From an uncultured Sphingomonadaceae bacterium (lineage in GTDB: Bacteria; Pseudomonadota; Alphaproteobacteria; Sphingomonadales; Sphingomonadaceae), in contig CALKUK010000016.1 of NCBI GenBank assembly GCA_937996655.1, positions 62,001-126,000 on the forward strand: a DNA stretch of 64,000 nt. Reading direction: 5' to 3'. A program made the position numbers and the translations under genes. The notes under the pieces were generated by a model. The model had not been told where the DNA came from and did not search any database. It saw only the letters and a program-made list of their open reading frames with translations. Below are positions 23,599-32,946 of this stretch, one piece after another (positions within the stretch are counted from its first letter, which is position 1; each line of letters opens with the position of its first letter).

Positions 23599-26500
23599 TG
23601 CGCGCCGCCCAATGGCTTTTGGGGGCGCTCGCGGCGCTCGTCCTGATCGTGCTGACGCTCGCAGGGCTGGCCGATACCGATGCCGGGCACCGCTTCATCG
23701 CAGACCGGATTGAACGCCTTTCCCCCAAATCCGGGCTGAAGATTGAGATCGGCACCATTGAAGGCTCGATTTATACGCAGGCCCGCATTCGCGGCCTCAA
23801 GCTGTCGGACCCCAAGGGACTGTTCTTCGACGCGCCTCTGGTCGATCTCGATTGGTCGCCCTTCGCCTGGATCAACAACCGCCTCGACATTGACAGCCTC
23901 CACGCCAAGGTGGCGACGCTGCACCGCGTGCCCAAGTTCAATCCCGGGCCGCCCGATGCGCCGATCCTTCCGGCGTTTGACATCCGCATCGGATCCCTGG
24001 CGATCGACCGGCTGCAGATCGACAAGGGCGTGGCAGGAGCGCCCCGTATTGGCCGTCTGGCCGGACGCGCCGACATCAGCGACGGACATGCTGTTGTCGA
24101 TCTCACAGCCGACGCGCAACAGGGGGATCATCTCATCCTCAGCCTCGATTCCCGGCCCGATGATAATCGCTTTGATGTTGACCTCACCCTCAATGCGCCG
24201 GAGCGGGGTGTGTTCGGCGCATTCCTCGGCACGACGCGGCCCATCGCGCTGAGGATGTCGGGCGATGGCAGCTGGAAAACATGGCGCGGTGCGCTTTCCG
24301 CCCGCATCTCCGGGGCGGACGCAGCCAAGCTCGATCTCGCGGTGAAGGAAGGTCACTACACTTTGGGCGGGACGTTGACGGCGGCGCATCTATTGACCGG
24401 CCGGATGCAGCGGCTCACCGCCCCGCTGGTGCGGGTGTCGGGTGAGGCAACCTTGGCCAACCGCAAGCTCAACGGACAGATCAATCTGTCGTCCTCCGCA
24501 CTCGCAATCTCCGGCACCGGCGCTGTTGATCTGGGCAAGAGCAGCTTTGACGATGCGCTGCTGACCGTTCAGCTGCGTGATCCACGCGCGATCCTGCCGA
24601 CCATGCAGGGACAGAATGTCCAGTTGAAGGCCCGGTTTAACGGACCCTTTTCTCAAGCCAGCTTTGACTATCTGCTCACCGCCCCGCGCGTCGCCTTTGC
24701 TGCGACCGGGCTCGAAGATGTCCGCCTGTCCGGGCAGGGGCGTTTGTCTAAGGCACCGGTCAAAGTGCCCGTCCGTTTCACCGCACGCCGCATTACCGGC
24801 GTGGGTGATGTCGGGGGCGGCATCCTTGCCAACATCTCCGTGGACGGGATTGTCTTGGCCACAAGCACAACCATTGTCGGTGAAAATCTGCTCCTCAAAT
24901 CGGACAAGCTGTCGGGGCGGCTGGCTTTGTTCGTTGATCTCAAAACTGGGCGCTATGACGTCGGTCTGGCGGGGCAGCTCAACCGCTATCTCATCCCCGG
25001 CATCGGGTTGGTCGACATCCGCAGTGAGCTATCGGTTGTGCCGGGCCCCAATGGCCGGGGCACGCGTATCGTGGGCCGGGGTGAGGCCTGGGTGCGGCGC
25101 TTTGACAATGCCTTTTTTGCAGGGCTGACAGGCGGCCTGCCCAAGCTGGAAACTGGGCTGGAGCGCACCGCCGACGGGGTGCTGCACTTCACCAATTTGC
25201 GCGTCCTCTCCCCCCGGCTGCGGTTGACCCTGTCGGGCATCCGGCGCCGCGATGGTAGTTTCCAGCTGTCGGGTACGGGCACCCAATCGACCTATGGACC
25301 GCTGCGGCTGGCGCTGGACGGGCCAATTGCGCGACCGCGCGTTTCCCTGATCCTGGCCCGACCCAATGATGCGATGGGGCTGGCCGATGTCCAGCTGCTG
25401 CTCACGCCGAATGCGGGCGGCTTTAGCTGGGCCGCAAACGGCCAATCGCGCCTCGGGCGGTTTGACGGACGCGGGGACCTTGCACTGCCCGCAGGCCGTC
25501 CGGCGCAGATCGTTATTGCGAAGGCCAATGCCTCCGGCCTGTCGGCAACGGGGCGGCTGACATCTGTCACCGGCGGGCTGGCGGGCACAATAGACCTTGG
25601 CGGCATGGCGACGGGAACACTCACCCTTGATGTCGCCTCCGGGCTGCAGCGCATCCGCGCCCTCATCGATGCGCGCGACGCCCGCTTTGATGGGCCGACC
25701 CAGATTGCGGTGCGGCGTGGCCGGTTTGACGGCACCCTGCTGCTGGACCCGGCGGGCACCTTGATCAACGGCACGGTGACGGCGCGGGGCGTTCAATATG
25801 GCGGGCTGTCCTTTGCGCGTCTGGCCGGCAATATCGACCTGAGGGGCGGCAGCGGCGTCCTGAAGGGCGCCATTGCCGGATCACGCGGCGGGGATTTCGA
25901 TCTTCAGACCGTCGTACAGCTGTCACCGGATCGCGTCATCCTGACCGCCAATGGCACGCTGGAGCGCCGCCCGATCAGCCTTGAGGCCCCGGCCGTGCTG
26001 GTACGCGAAGGGGCCGCTTGGCGCCTTTCCCCCACCGAACTCAGCTATGCGGGCGGCAAAGCGTCACTGTCCGGCCTGATAGGCGGCGCCCGGCCGGAAT
26101 TGAGCGGCGCGCTGACAGCCATGCCGCTGTCGATCCTCGATACCGTCGCCCCCCGCCTTGGCTTGGGCGGACGGGCAAGCGGCACCTTTTTCTATGTCGA
26201 GGAAGCCAATGGCACACCCTCGGGCCGGATCGACGTCAAAGTGCGCGGCCTGACGCGGGCCGGACTTGCACTGGCGTCCAAGCCGATCGACCTTGCCGTG
26301 ATCGCAAGCTTTGGTGGGTCGCGCGCCGGGGCGCGGCTTGTGGCGGCGGCGGGCGGCCAATCCATCGGACGGGGCCAGATTCAGTTAAGCGGCCTTGGCG
26401 GGGAAGCTCCGCTGATGAGCCAGATCGCCAATGCCAATTTGTTTGGCCAACTGCGGTTCAACGGGGATGCCGGAACCTTGTGGCGCCTCACCGGCATTTC

Positions 26501-27713
26501 GACCTTTGATCTGTCCGGCAATGTCGCCATCGGCGCCGATATGGGCGGGCGCCTGTCCAACCCGATCATCCGTGGATCGGTACGGACCGCCAATGCGCGC
26601 GTGGAAAGTGCGGCAGCCGGCATGGTGTTGACCGGGGTGGCCGCCAATGGACAGTTCAACGGATCGCGCCTTATCCTCGACAGTTTTTCGGCCAATGCCG
26701 GCAAGACCGGGCGGCTCACTGGCTCTGGAACCATCAGCTTTGCCGCCGGTGCGCCGGGCCTTGATCTCAATGTGCAGGCGGAGTCTGCCACCCTGATCGC
26801 CCGTGATGATCTGGGCGCGACGGTCACCGGGCCGCTGCGCATCCAGTCCGATGGCAATGGCGGCCTGATTAGCGGAAAGGTACGGGTGGAGCGCAGCAGC
26901 TATGTCCTCGGCCAGACCGCCGCTGTCACCTCCATCCCCAAACTCCGCGTGCGGGAGATTAACGGCGGCACCGATCTGCAGGTCGCCACGGTGCCTGCAA
27001 AGCCCTGGATGCTCGATATCAAAGCCAATCTGCCCGGGCGCATGATGGTGACGGGCCTTGGCCTCGACAGCGAATGGCGGGGTGATCTGACCGTCACGGG
27101 ATCCATCCTGTCACCAGCAATTCTCGGCACGGCCGAGGTTGTGCGCGGCGGCTATGAATTTGCCGGGCGGCGTTTTGAACTGGACCGTGGCGTCATCCGG
27201 TTCCGCGGGGAAAGCCCTCCTGACCCCATTCTCGACATCACCGCGCAGGGGGACACACAGGGCCTCAGCGCGACCATTCGTGTCGGCGGCACCGGGCAAA
27301 AGCCGGACATCACCTTTGCCAGCGTGCCCGCTTTGCCGCAGGAAGAATTACTGTCCCGCCTGTTGTTCGGCACGTCGATCACCAATCTTTCCGCGCCCGA
27401 AGCGCTGCAGCTGGCGGCGGCCGTCGCCTCGATGCGCGGCGGGGCGGGGCTGAACCCGATCAATGCGCTGCGGCAGGCCGTGGGGTTGGACCGGTTGCGT
27501 ATCCTGCCGGCCGATACGACGACGGGGCAGCGCACCGCCGTTGCCGCTGGAAAATACATCTCCCGCCGCGCCTTTGTAGAGATCATTACCGACGGGGCAG
27601 GCTATTCCGCCACACGCGCGGAGTTTCAGGTCACCCACTGGCTCTCCCTCCTCTCCACAATCTCCTCGGTTGGCCGACAAAGTGCCGCGGTGCGGATTTC
27701 CAAGGATTATTGA
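23598..27713 (+). CDS. tamB: TamB-like translocation/assembly module protein
   Basis: A 1371-residue AsmA/TamB-family protein with one N-terminal membrane anchor (about residues 8-27), a long beta-helical periplasmic body of repeated short strands, and the typical C-terminal TamB domain with RFELDRGVIRFRGE, DPILDITAQG and the PQEELLSRLLFG signature. It bridges the periplasm to TamA and is thought to guide lipid or protein transport to the outer membrane. The 1-base overlap with tamA implies a coupled two-gene operon. Confidence 0.92.
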   Translation: MRAAQWLLGALAALVLIVLTLAGLADTDAGHRFIADRIERLSPKSGLKIEIGTIEGSIYTQARIRGLKLSDPKGLFFDAPLVDLDWSPFAWINNRLDIDSLHAKVATLHRVPKFNPGPPDAPILPAFDIRIGSLAIDRLQIDKGVAGAPRIGRLAGRADISDGHAVVDLTADAQQGDHLILSLDSRPDDNRFDVDLTLNAPERGVFGAFLGTTRPIALRMSGDGSWKTWRGALSARISGADAAKLDLAVKEGHYTLGGTLTAAHLLTGRMQRLTAPLVRVSGEATLANRKLNGQINLSSSALAISGTGAVDLGKSSFDDALLTVQLRDPRAILPTMQGQNVQLKARFNGPFSQASFDYLLTAPRVAFAATGLEDVRLSGQGRLSKAPVKVPVRFTARRITGVGDVGGGILANISVDGIVLATSTTIVGENLLLKSDKLSGRLALFVDLKTGRYDVGLAGQLNRYLIPGIGLVDIRSELSVVPGPNGRGTRIVGRGEAWVRRFDNAFFAGLTGGLPKLETGLERTADGVLHFTNLRVLSPRLRLTLSGIRRRDGSFQLSGTGTQSTYGPLRLALDGPIARPRVSLILARPNDAMGLADVQLLLTPNAGGFSWAANGQSRLGRFDGRGDLALPAGRPAQIVIAKANASGLSATGRLTSVTGGLAGTIDLGGMATGTLTLDVASGLQRIRALIDARDARFDGPTQIAVRRGRFDGTLLLDPAGTLINGTVTARGVQYGGLSFARLAGNIDLRGGSGVLKGAIAGSRGGDFDLQTVVQLSPDRVILTANGTLERRPISLEAPAVLVREGAAWRLSPTELSYAGGKASLSGLIGGARPELSGALTAMPLSILDTVAPRLGLGGRASGTFFYVEEANGTPSGRIDVKVRGLTRAGLALASKPIDLAVIASFGGSRAGARLVAAAGGQSIGRGQIQLSGLGGEAPLMSQIANANLFGQLRFNGDAGTLWRLTGISTFDLSGNVAIGADMGGRLSNPIIRGSVRTANARVESAAAGMVLTGVAANGQFNGSRLILDSFSANAGKTGRLTGSGTISFAAGAPGLDLNVQAESATLIARDDLGATVTGPLRIQSDGNGGLISGKVRVERSSYVLGQTAAVTSIPKLRVREINGGTDLQVATVPAKPWMLDIKANLPGRMMVTGLGLDSEWRGDLTVTGSILSPAILGTAEVVRGGYEFAGRRFELDRGVIRFRGESPPDPILDITAQGDTQGLSATIRVGGTGQKPDITFASVPALPQEELLSRLLFGTSITNLSAPEALQLAAAVASMRGGAGLNPINALRQAVGLDRLRILPADTTTGQRTAVAAGKYISRRAFVEIITDGAGYSATRAEFQVTHWLSLLSTISSVGRQSAAVRISKDY

Positions 27714-27772
27714 GCCGGGGCGCGGCTGCCTGACGCCCCCTCTACAGTCGCGCGCCGTGCAATTCGCTTGAC

Positions 27773-27830
27773 TTGGGACTTGCCGTCTTTAGACGCGGCG
27801 ACGGGCCACGCGGTCCCAACGCCGCGCTGC
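27773..27830 (+). ncRNA. Structured 5' leader of serC (serC-motif-like RNA)
   Basis: TTGGGAC (27773-27779) can pair perfectly with GTCCCAA (27813-27819), enclosing a small hairpin (GCC-GTC, loop TTTA, GAC-bulge-GGC; 27782-27799). The same GTCCCAA would lie in the loop of a competing hairpin, CGCGG / CCGCG (27809-27813, 27822-27826). The ribosome site AAGGAGA follows at once. A serC RNA motif is known upstream of alphaproteobacterial serC genes; identity with it is from memory and untested. Confidence 0.5.
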
Positions 27831-27851
27831 TCTCTGCAAGGAGACGCTTAC

Positions 27852-28976
27852 ATGACTGTGACCAAGCCGACGCGCGCACCTGCGCGTCCGTTCTTTTCCT
27901 CGGGCCCCTGCGCAAAGCCGCCGGGCTGGGAAGCTTCCAAACTCCAAACCGAATGCCTCGGCCGCTCGCACCGCGCCAAAATCGGCAAGTCGCGCCTGCA
28001 ACTGGCGATCGACCTGACGCGTGAAGTGCTGCGGGTGCCGGACACCCACCGCATCGGCATCGTTCCGGGTTCTGACACCGGCGCTGTTGAAATGGCGCTC
28101 TGGTCGATGCTTGGTGCACGTGGCGTCACGATGCTCGCTTGGGAAAGCTTTGGTGAGGGCTGGGTCACCGATGTTAACAAGCAGCTGAAATTGAACGCCA
28201 CTGTGCTGAACGCGGCCTATGGCGAAATCCCCGATCTTGCGACCGTCAACTGGGCCGACGATGTCGTTTTCACTTGGAACGGCACCACCTCCGGCGCGCG
28301 CGTCCCCAATGGGGATTGGATCGCCGACGACCGCGAAGGCCTCTCCATCTGCGACGCGACTTCGGCGGTGTTTGCGTATGACATGCCGTGGGACAAGCTC
28401 GATGTCGTCACCTTCTCCTGGCAGAAGGTGCTGGGCGGGGAAGGCGCGCACGGCGTGCTCATCTTGGGCCCGCGCGCTGTGGAGCGGCTGGAAAGCTATA
28501 CGCCCGCATGGCCGCTGCCCAAGGTCTTCCGCCTGATGTCAAAGGGCAAGCTCAGCGAAGGCATCTTCAAGGGCGAGACGATCAACACGCCGTCGATGCT
28601 CGCCGTTGAAGATGTGATCTTCGCGCTCGAATGGGCAAAGTCGGTCGGCGGGCTCGAAGGCCTGATGGCCCGGAGCAACGCCAATGCCCGCGCCCTCAAT
28701 CTCATTGTCGAGGGCCGCTCCTGGCTTGATCATCTCGCGGTCGACCCGGCGACACGTTCGACCACCTCGGTCTGCTTGACGGTCGAAGGCGCGGATGCGG
28801 ACTTCATTAAAAAGTTCGCAGGCCTGCTCGAAGCCGAAGATGCCGCTTATGACATCGCCAGCTATCGCGACGCCCCCCCGGGCCTGCGCATCTGGTGCGG
28901 CGCGACTGTCGACACCGCCGACATCGAAGCGCTCGGCCCCTGGCTCGATTGGGCCTGGGCTTCTCTCAAGAATTGA
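27852..28976 (+). CDS. serC: Phosphoserine aminotransferase
   Basis: PLP enzyme of serine (and possibly pyridoxal) synthesis, 374 residues, cytosolic. The N-terminal FFSSGPCAKPPGW is the substrate-binding start of this alphaproteobacterial subgroup, and the PLP lysine lies in FSWQKVLGGEGAHGV near residue 198. AAGGAGACG is well placed before the ATG at 27852. serA follows 127 bases later, separated by a REP-like repeat, so both act in the same pathway and may share the structured leader. Confidence 0.95.
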   Translation: MTVTKPTRAPARPFFSSGPCAKPPGWEASKLQTECLGRSHRAKIGKSRLQLAIDLTREVLRVPDTHRIGIVPGSDTGAVEMALWSMLGARGVTMLAWESFGEGWVTDVNKQLKLNATVLNAAYGEIPDLATVNWADDVVFTWNGTTSGARVPNGDWIADDREGLSICDATSAVFAYDMPWDKLDVVTFSWQKVLGGEGAHGVLILGPRAVERLESYTPAWPLPKVFRLMSKGKLSEGIFKGETINTPSMLAVEDVIFALEWAKSVGGLEGLMARSNANARALNLIVEGRSWLDHLAVDPATRSTTSVCLTVEGADADFIKKFAGLLEAEDAAYDIASYRDAPPGLRIWCGATVDTADIEALGPWLDWAWASLKN

Positions 28977-28983
28977 ACCTGCA

Positions 28984-29075
28984 CCGTTTGTCCTGAGCTT
29001 GCCGAAGGACCGTCCTTATTCCTGTTGCTGAAGCGCACAGAAAGGACGGGGCTTCGACAGGCTCAGCCCAAACGG
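28984..29075. repeat. REP-like palindromic element, copy B
   Basis: The copy begins CCGTTTGTCCTGAGCTTG and ends CTTCGACAGGCTCAGCCCAA then ACGG, with inner GTCCTT / AAGGAC pairing. It lies between serC and serA, co-directional genes of one pathway, so as RNA it could form a stable intercistronic hairpin. Confidence 0.85.
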
Positions 29076-29103
29076 ATTTTGAATTCATTTGGAGTTTCCC
29101 AAC

Positions 29104-30687
29104 ATGACCAAGCCCAAAGTCCTCATTTCCGACAAAATGGACCCCAATGCCGCCGCAATCTTTCGCGAACGCGGCTGTGAAGTTGATGAAATCACGGGCC
29201 TTTCGCCCGACGAGCTCAAAGCCATTATCGGCCAATATGATGGCCTCGCTATCCGTTCCTCGACCAAGGTGACCAAGGATATCCTTGAGGCCTGCACCAA
29301 TTTGAAGGTCATCGGCCGCGCTGGGATCGGTGTCGACAATGTCGATATTCCTGCCGCCTCTTCCAAGGGTGTGGTCGTCATGAACACGCCGTTCGGCAAC
29401 TCAATCACGACCGCTGAACACGCCATCGCCCTGATGTTCGCGCTCGCCCGTCAGCTGCCTGAGGCCAATGCGCAGACACAGGCTGGCCTGTGGCCGAAGA
29501 ACGGCTTCATGGGTGTTGAAGTGACCGGCAAGACGCTGGGCCTGATCGGCGCGGGCAATATCGGCTCCATCGTCGCGAGCCGCGCGCTGGGCCTGCGGAT
29601 GAAGGTCGTCGCCTTTGATCCCTTCCTGACGCCGGAGCGCGCTGTAGAAATGGGCGTGGAAAAGGCGGACCTTGATACGCTGCTCGCCAAGGCAGACTTC
29701 ATCACGCTCCACACGCCGCTGACCGATCAGACGCGCAACATCCTGTCGCGCGAAAATCTGGCCAAGGCAAAGAAGGGCGTGCGCATAATCAACTGCGCGC
29801 GCGGTGGTCTGATTGATGAAGCCGCGCTCAAGGATGCGTTGGATTCCGGTCAGGTTGCGGGCGCCGCACTCGACGTGTTCGTCAATGAACCCGCCAAGGA
29901 GTCACCCCTGTTCGGCACGCCCAACTTCATCTGCACGCCGCACCTTGGCGCATCGACCAACGAAGCGCAGGTCAATGTCGCACTGCAGGTGGCAGAGCAG
30001 ATGGCCGACTATCTGGTCAGCGGCGGCGTCACCAATGCGCTCAACATGCCGAGCCTATCGGCGGAAGAAGCGCCGAAGCTGAAGCCCTATATGGCGCTTG
30101 CTGAAAAGCTGGGGTCGCTCGTCGGGCAGCTTGCGCATGACAATCTCACCAAAATCAGCATCGAAGTGGAGGGTGCCGCCGCACAGCTCAACATCAAGCC
30201 GATCACCGGCGCTGTTCTGGCCGGCCTGATGCGCCGTTATTCGGACACGGTGAACATGGTCAACGCACCGTTCCTCGCCAAGGAGCGCGGGCTGGATATC
30301 CGCGAAGTCCGCCATGACCGTGAAGGCGTTTACCACACGCTGGTCCGCGTGACGGTTGGCACCAGTCAGGGCGACCGCTCTGTTGCGGGCACTTTGTTCG
30401 GCAACACCGTCCCGCGTTTGGTCGAGATGTTCGGCATCAACATTGAAGCCGATCTGGATGGCCACATGCTCTACATCGTCAACGAAGATGCCCCGGGCTT
30501 CATCGGATCGATCGGGTCGCTGCTCGGCCGCAATGGGCTGAACATCGGCACATTCCATCTTGGCCGGCGCAATGCTGGGGGCGAAGCGGTGCTTCTCCTG
30601 TCGATGGATGACGCCATCCCCGAAGCCGTTCTGGCCGAAGCGCGCAAGCTGCCCGGCGTGAAAACGGTGAAGGCGTTGAAGTTCTGA
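29104..30687 (+). CDS. serA: D-3-phosphoglycerate dehydrogenase (long form)
   Basis: First step of serine synthesis: oxidises 3-phosphoglycerate with NAD+. The 527-residue protein is the long SerA type. It has the NAD-binding Rossmann motif GLIGAGNIGSIVA near residue 146, catalytic-site segments NCARGGLIDE and HLGAST, then an intervening domain, and a C-terminal ACT domain (MLYIVNEDAPGFIGSIGSLL) that usually senses serine. GGAG precedes the ATG at 29104. Confidence 0.96.
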   Translation: MTKPKVLISDKMDPNAAAIFRERGCEVDEITGLSPDELKAIIGQYDGLAIRSSTKVTKDILEACTNLKVIGRAGIGVDNVDIPAASSKGVVVMNTPFGNSITTAEHAIALMFALARQLPEANAQTQAGLWPKNGFMGVEVTGKTLGLIGAGNIGSIVASRALGLRMKVVAFDPFLTPERAVEMGVEKADLDTLLAKADFITLHTPLTDQTRNILSRENLAKAKKGVRIINCARGGLIDEAALKDALDSGQVAGAALDVFVNEPAKESPLFGTPNFICTPHLGASTNEAQVNVALQVAEQMADYLVSGGVTNALNMPSLSAEEAPKLKPYMALAEKLGSLVGQLAHDNLTKISIEVEGAAAQLNIKPITGAVLAGLMRRYSDTVNMVNAPFLAKERGLDIREVRHDREGVYHTLVRVTVGTSQGDRSVAGTLFGNTVPRLVEMFGINIEADLDGHMLYIVNEDAPGFIGSIGSLLGRNGLNIGTFHLGRRNAGGEAVLLLSMDDAIPEAVLAEARKLPGVKTVKALKF

Positions 30688-30690
30688 TCC

Positions 30691-30748
30691 GAGGCCTGCC
30701 CTCCTCCCTCTCCAACCGCTTGCGGGACGGGTCGGAGGAGGGCGCCTC
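30691..30748. terminator. Long inverted repeat after serA, terminator-like
   Basis: A perfect 10-bp stem (GCCCTCCTCC at 30698-30707 with GGAGGAGGGC at 30734-30743) is extended by GAGGC / GCCTC across a two-base bulge, about 15 pairs in all. No strong T-run follows, so it may act as an mRNA 3'-end stabiliser or be a repeat remnant rather than a classical intrinsic terminator. Confidence 0.45.
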
Positions 30749-30794
30749 CCAATCCTCATAAATCAGATATTTCCCTCCCGCCTCAAATCGCTCT

Positions 30795-31871
30795 ATGGCC
30801 CCGCGCATGACTACAGGACTTCTCCCCACCGGATTTCGTGACCGCCTGCCGCCGGAGGCCGATGCCTCGGCCCGGTTGGTGCGCGCCGTGCTCGATACCG
30901 TGGCCTCCTGGGGGTATGAGCGGGTGCAGACCCCGCTTGCTGAATTTGAAGCCAGCCTGACGGAGGCGCTCGGCACCTCGTCACGCGATCTGCTGCGCTT
31001 CGTTGATCCTGTGTCGGGCGAAACAATGGCCATCCGATCCGACATTACGGGGCAGATCGGGCGCATCGCCTCTACCCGCATGGGCCACCACCCGCGCCCG
31101 GTAAGGCTCAGCTATGGCGGCCCAGTCGTCAAGCTCAAGGCCTCGCAACTGCGCCCGGAGCGGGAGATGATGCAGGTCGGCGCGGAACTGATCGGCACCG
31201 ACAGCGTGGCGGCCGCCACCGAAGTCGTCACCATCGCCATTGAGGCGCTGAAGGCGGCCGGCGTGAAGGACATCTCGCTGGACCTGACGCTGCCCGATCT
31301 CATCGACACGCTTCTGCCGGGGACGGACACAAAAGCCCTGAAGGCGCATCTCGACGCCAAAGACATTGCGGCCGTGCCAGAGGCGTTCCAGCCACTGGTC
31401 GGTGCGGCCGGCCCCTTTGCAGAGGCGATTGCCCGCTTGCGCGCCTTCGATACCGCAGGACTACTCACCACGCGGCTGGATGCCATGGAAGCAGTCGTGG
31501 CCGGCCTGCCCGCCGATCTGCGCGTCACGCTCGACCCGACCGAGCGGCATGGCTTTGAATATCAAAGCTGGTTTGGCTTTTCGATCTTTTCACCGCACAC
31601 CGCGGGCGAAATCGGCCGGGGCGGCAGCTATCGCATCGCGGGCGAACCTGCGGTCGGCTTTTCCGCTTATATCGATCCGCTGATTGATGCAGGCTTAGCC
31701 CAAGGCGAACGCCGCCGCCTGTTCCTGCCGCTTGGCACGCTGCCCCAAAAGGCCGCTGCGCTGCGCGCGGAAGGCTGGGTCACCGTGGCCGCGCTAACCG
31801 AAGAGGACAGTGCCGAAGCACAGATCTGCTCGCACATCCTCGCAAACGGACGCCCGGCACCGATCGATTGA
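30795..31871 (+). CDS. hisZ: ATP phosphoribosyltransferase regulatory subunit
   Basis: A HisRS-like protein without tRNA charging activity that forms the active hetero-octamer with short HisG in histidine synthesis. The 358-residue product shows class II synthetase core features: LLPTGFRDRLPPEA, motif 2-like SYGGPVVK and QVGAELIG, and a late GEIGRGGSYR. hisG is not in this window. The start is uncertain (ATG at 30795 or 30807); neither has an obvious ribosome site. Confidence 0.88.
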   Translation: MAPRMTTGLLPTGFRDRLPPEADASARLVRAVLDTVASWGYERVQTPLAEFEASLTEALGTSSRDLLRFVDPVSGETMAIRSDITGQIGRIASTRMGHHPRPVRLSYGGPVVKLKASQLRPEREMMQVGAELIGTDSVAAATEVVTIAIEALKAAGVKDISLDLTLPDLIDTLLPGTDTKALKAHLDAKDIAAVPEAFQPLVGAAGPFAEAIARLRAFDTAGLLTTRLDAMEAVVAGLPADLRVTLDPTERHGFEYQSWFGFSIFSPHTAGEIGRGGSYRIAGEPAVGFSAYIDPLIDAGLAQGERRRLFLPLGTLPQKAAALRAEGWVTVAALTEEDSAEAQICSHILANGRPAPID

Positions 31872-31884
31872 GGCGGCGGTCTGG

Positions 31885-32817
31885 TCAGCGGCGTAAGTGG
31901 CTCTCAAGCCAACGATCGACAACAGGCGTCGCTGGATAAGACGGGTCCCCCAGCTTCCGGTTGATCTCGGCATGGCCCTTTAAGCCCCACCCTTCAAAGC
32001 CTTTCACATCTGCATCGGTCCCCGCTCTTTCGAGCGCGCGGCCGAGCGCGCGGGACTGTTCCGTCCCATCCTTTCGCTCCACATGAAGGATAAGAAATGC
32101 GGGCGCGTTGGGCGATTCTATGTGGAACAGCGGAGACAAATCACGCTGACGGGCAATGTCCTCACCAAAAGCTTGAACATAGGTATCATGCATGAACCGC
32201 CCGCCATCAGATATCTGGCGCGGTACATCATAGGCCGCGCCGTCGAGGGAAATGACGCCATCAAGATCTGTCACATCAAGGCCAGCCGCGCGCAGATAAC
32301 GCGGGTCTGTGCCCACAAGCGCTGAGAGATGTGCGCCCGCGCTATGGCCCATCAGGACAATACGCCGCCCATCAAAGCCGAGACGTGCGGCATTGGCCTT
32401 CAGCCAAGCAATCGCACGGGCGACATCCGCAGCCTGATCTTCTACCCGAACCTTGGGGACCAGCCGATAGTTGAGGCTGGCAAAGGCATAGCCAAGCCCA
32501 GTGTAATGCGTGACCTTATCAACGCCGGTCGCGTTTCGCTTATCTCCCCGCTTCCAGCCGCCGCCATGGACAAAAACCACCAGAGGTGCATCGCGCCCGG
32601 CGCCTGCCCAATAGTCGAGCTTTTGTAGCGGATCCCCACCATAAGCATATTCATGCTCGCCGGGCACCGCGGCCTGTTGGCCAACTCGTCCCTCCATTTG
32701 CCCACCCATGGCACGCGTGCCCATTCGCGCGCGCAGTCGATCCCGAAGGGGTCCCGCATCGGCAACCGAGCCGACCAGCAATGCCGCCATACCGGCCATC
32801 ATGATCCAATTGCGCAT
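31885..32817 (-). CDS. Exported alpha/beta hydrolase (esterase-like)
   Basis: A 310-residue protein with a signal peptide (MMAGMAALLVGSVADAG). The oxyanion motif FVHGGGW and nucleophile elbow LMGHSAGAHLS mark the HSL/carboxylesterase branch, with the histidine in GLKGHAEIN completing the triad. The segment after the signal peptide is Arg/Met-rich and probably disordered. Substrate unknown. I start it at 32817 (GGGAAGAAAG upstream) and not at upstream in-frame ATGs, which would run into purA. Confidence 0.85.
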   Translation of the reverse strand: MRNWIMMAGMAALLVGSVADAGPLRDRLRARMGTRAMGGQMEGRVGQQAAVPGEHEYAYGGDPLQKLDYWAGAGRDAPLVVFVHGGGWKRGDKRNATGVDKVTHYTGLGYAFASLNYRLVPKVRVEDQAADVARAIAWLKANAARLGFDGRRIVLMGHSAGAHLSALVGTDPRYLRAAGLDVTDLDGVISLDGAAYDVPRQISDGGRFMHDTYVQAFGEDIARQRDLSPLFHIESPNAPAFLILHVERKDGTEQSRALGRALERAGTDADVKGFEGWGLKGHAEINRKLGDPSYPATPVVDRWLESHLRR

Positions 32818-32946
32818 CTTTCTTCCCTGATAGTAGCTTTGGGGTGGACGCGGTGCGTCCATAGCAATAACGCACGGCGCGGCGAATCCCTTCGCGGAGA
32901 GTTCCCTCTGCCGGAGGAAAAGGCCCGACATATCGGGATACTCGGA

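Noticed and set aside
32653..32946. A long in-frame extension upstream of purA that would give a 527-residue protein
   Set aside because: The conserved PurA N-terminus begins at 32947, and the extension lies antisense to the start of the divergent hydrolase gene.
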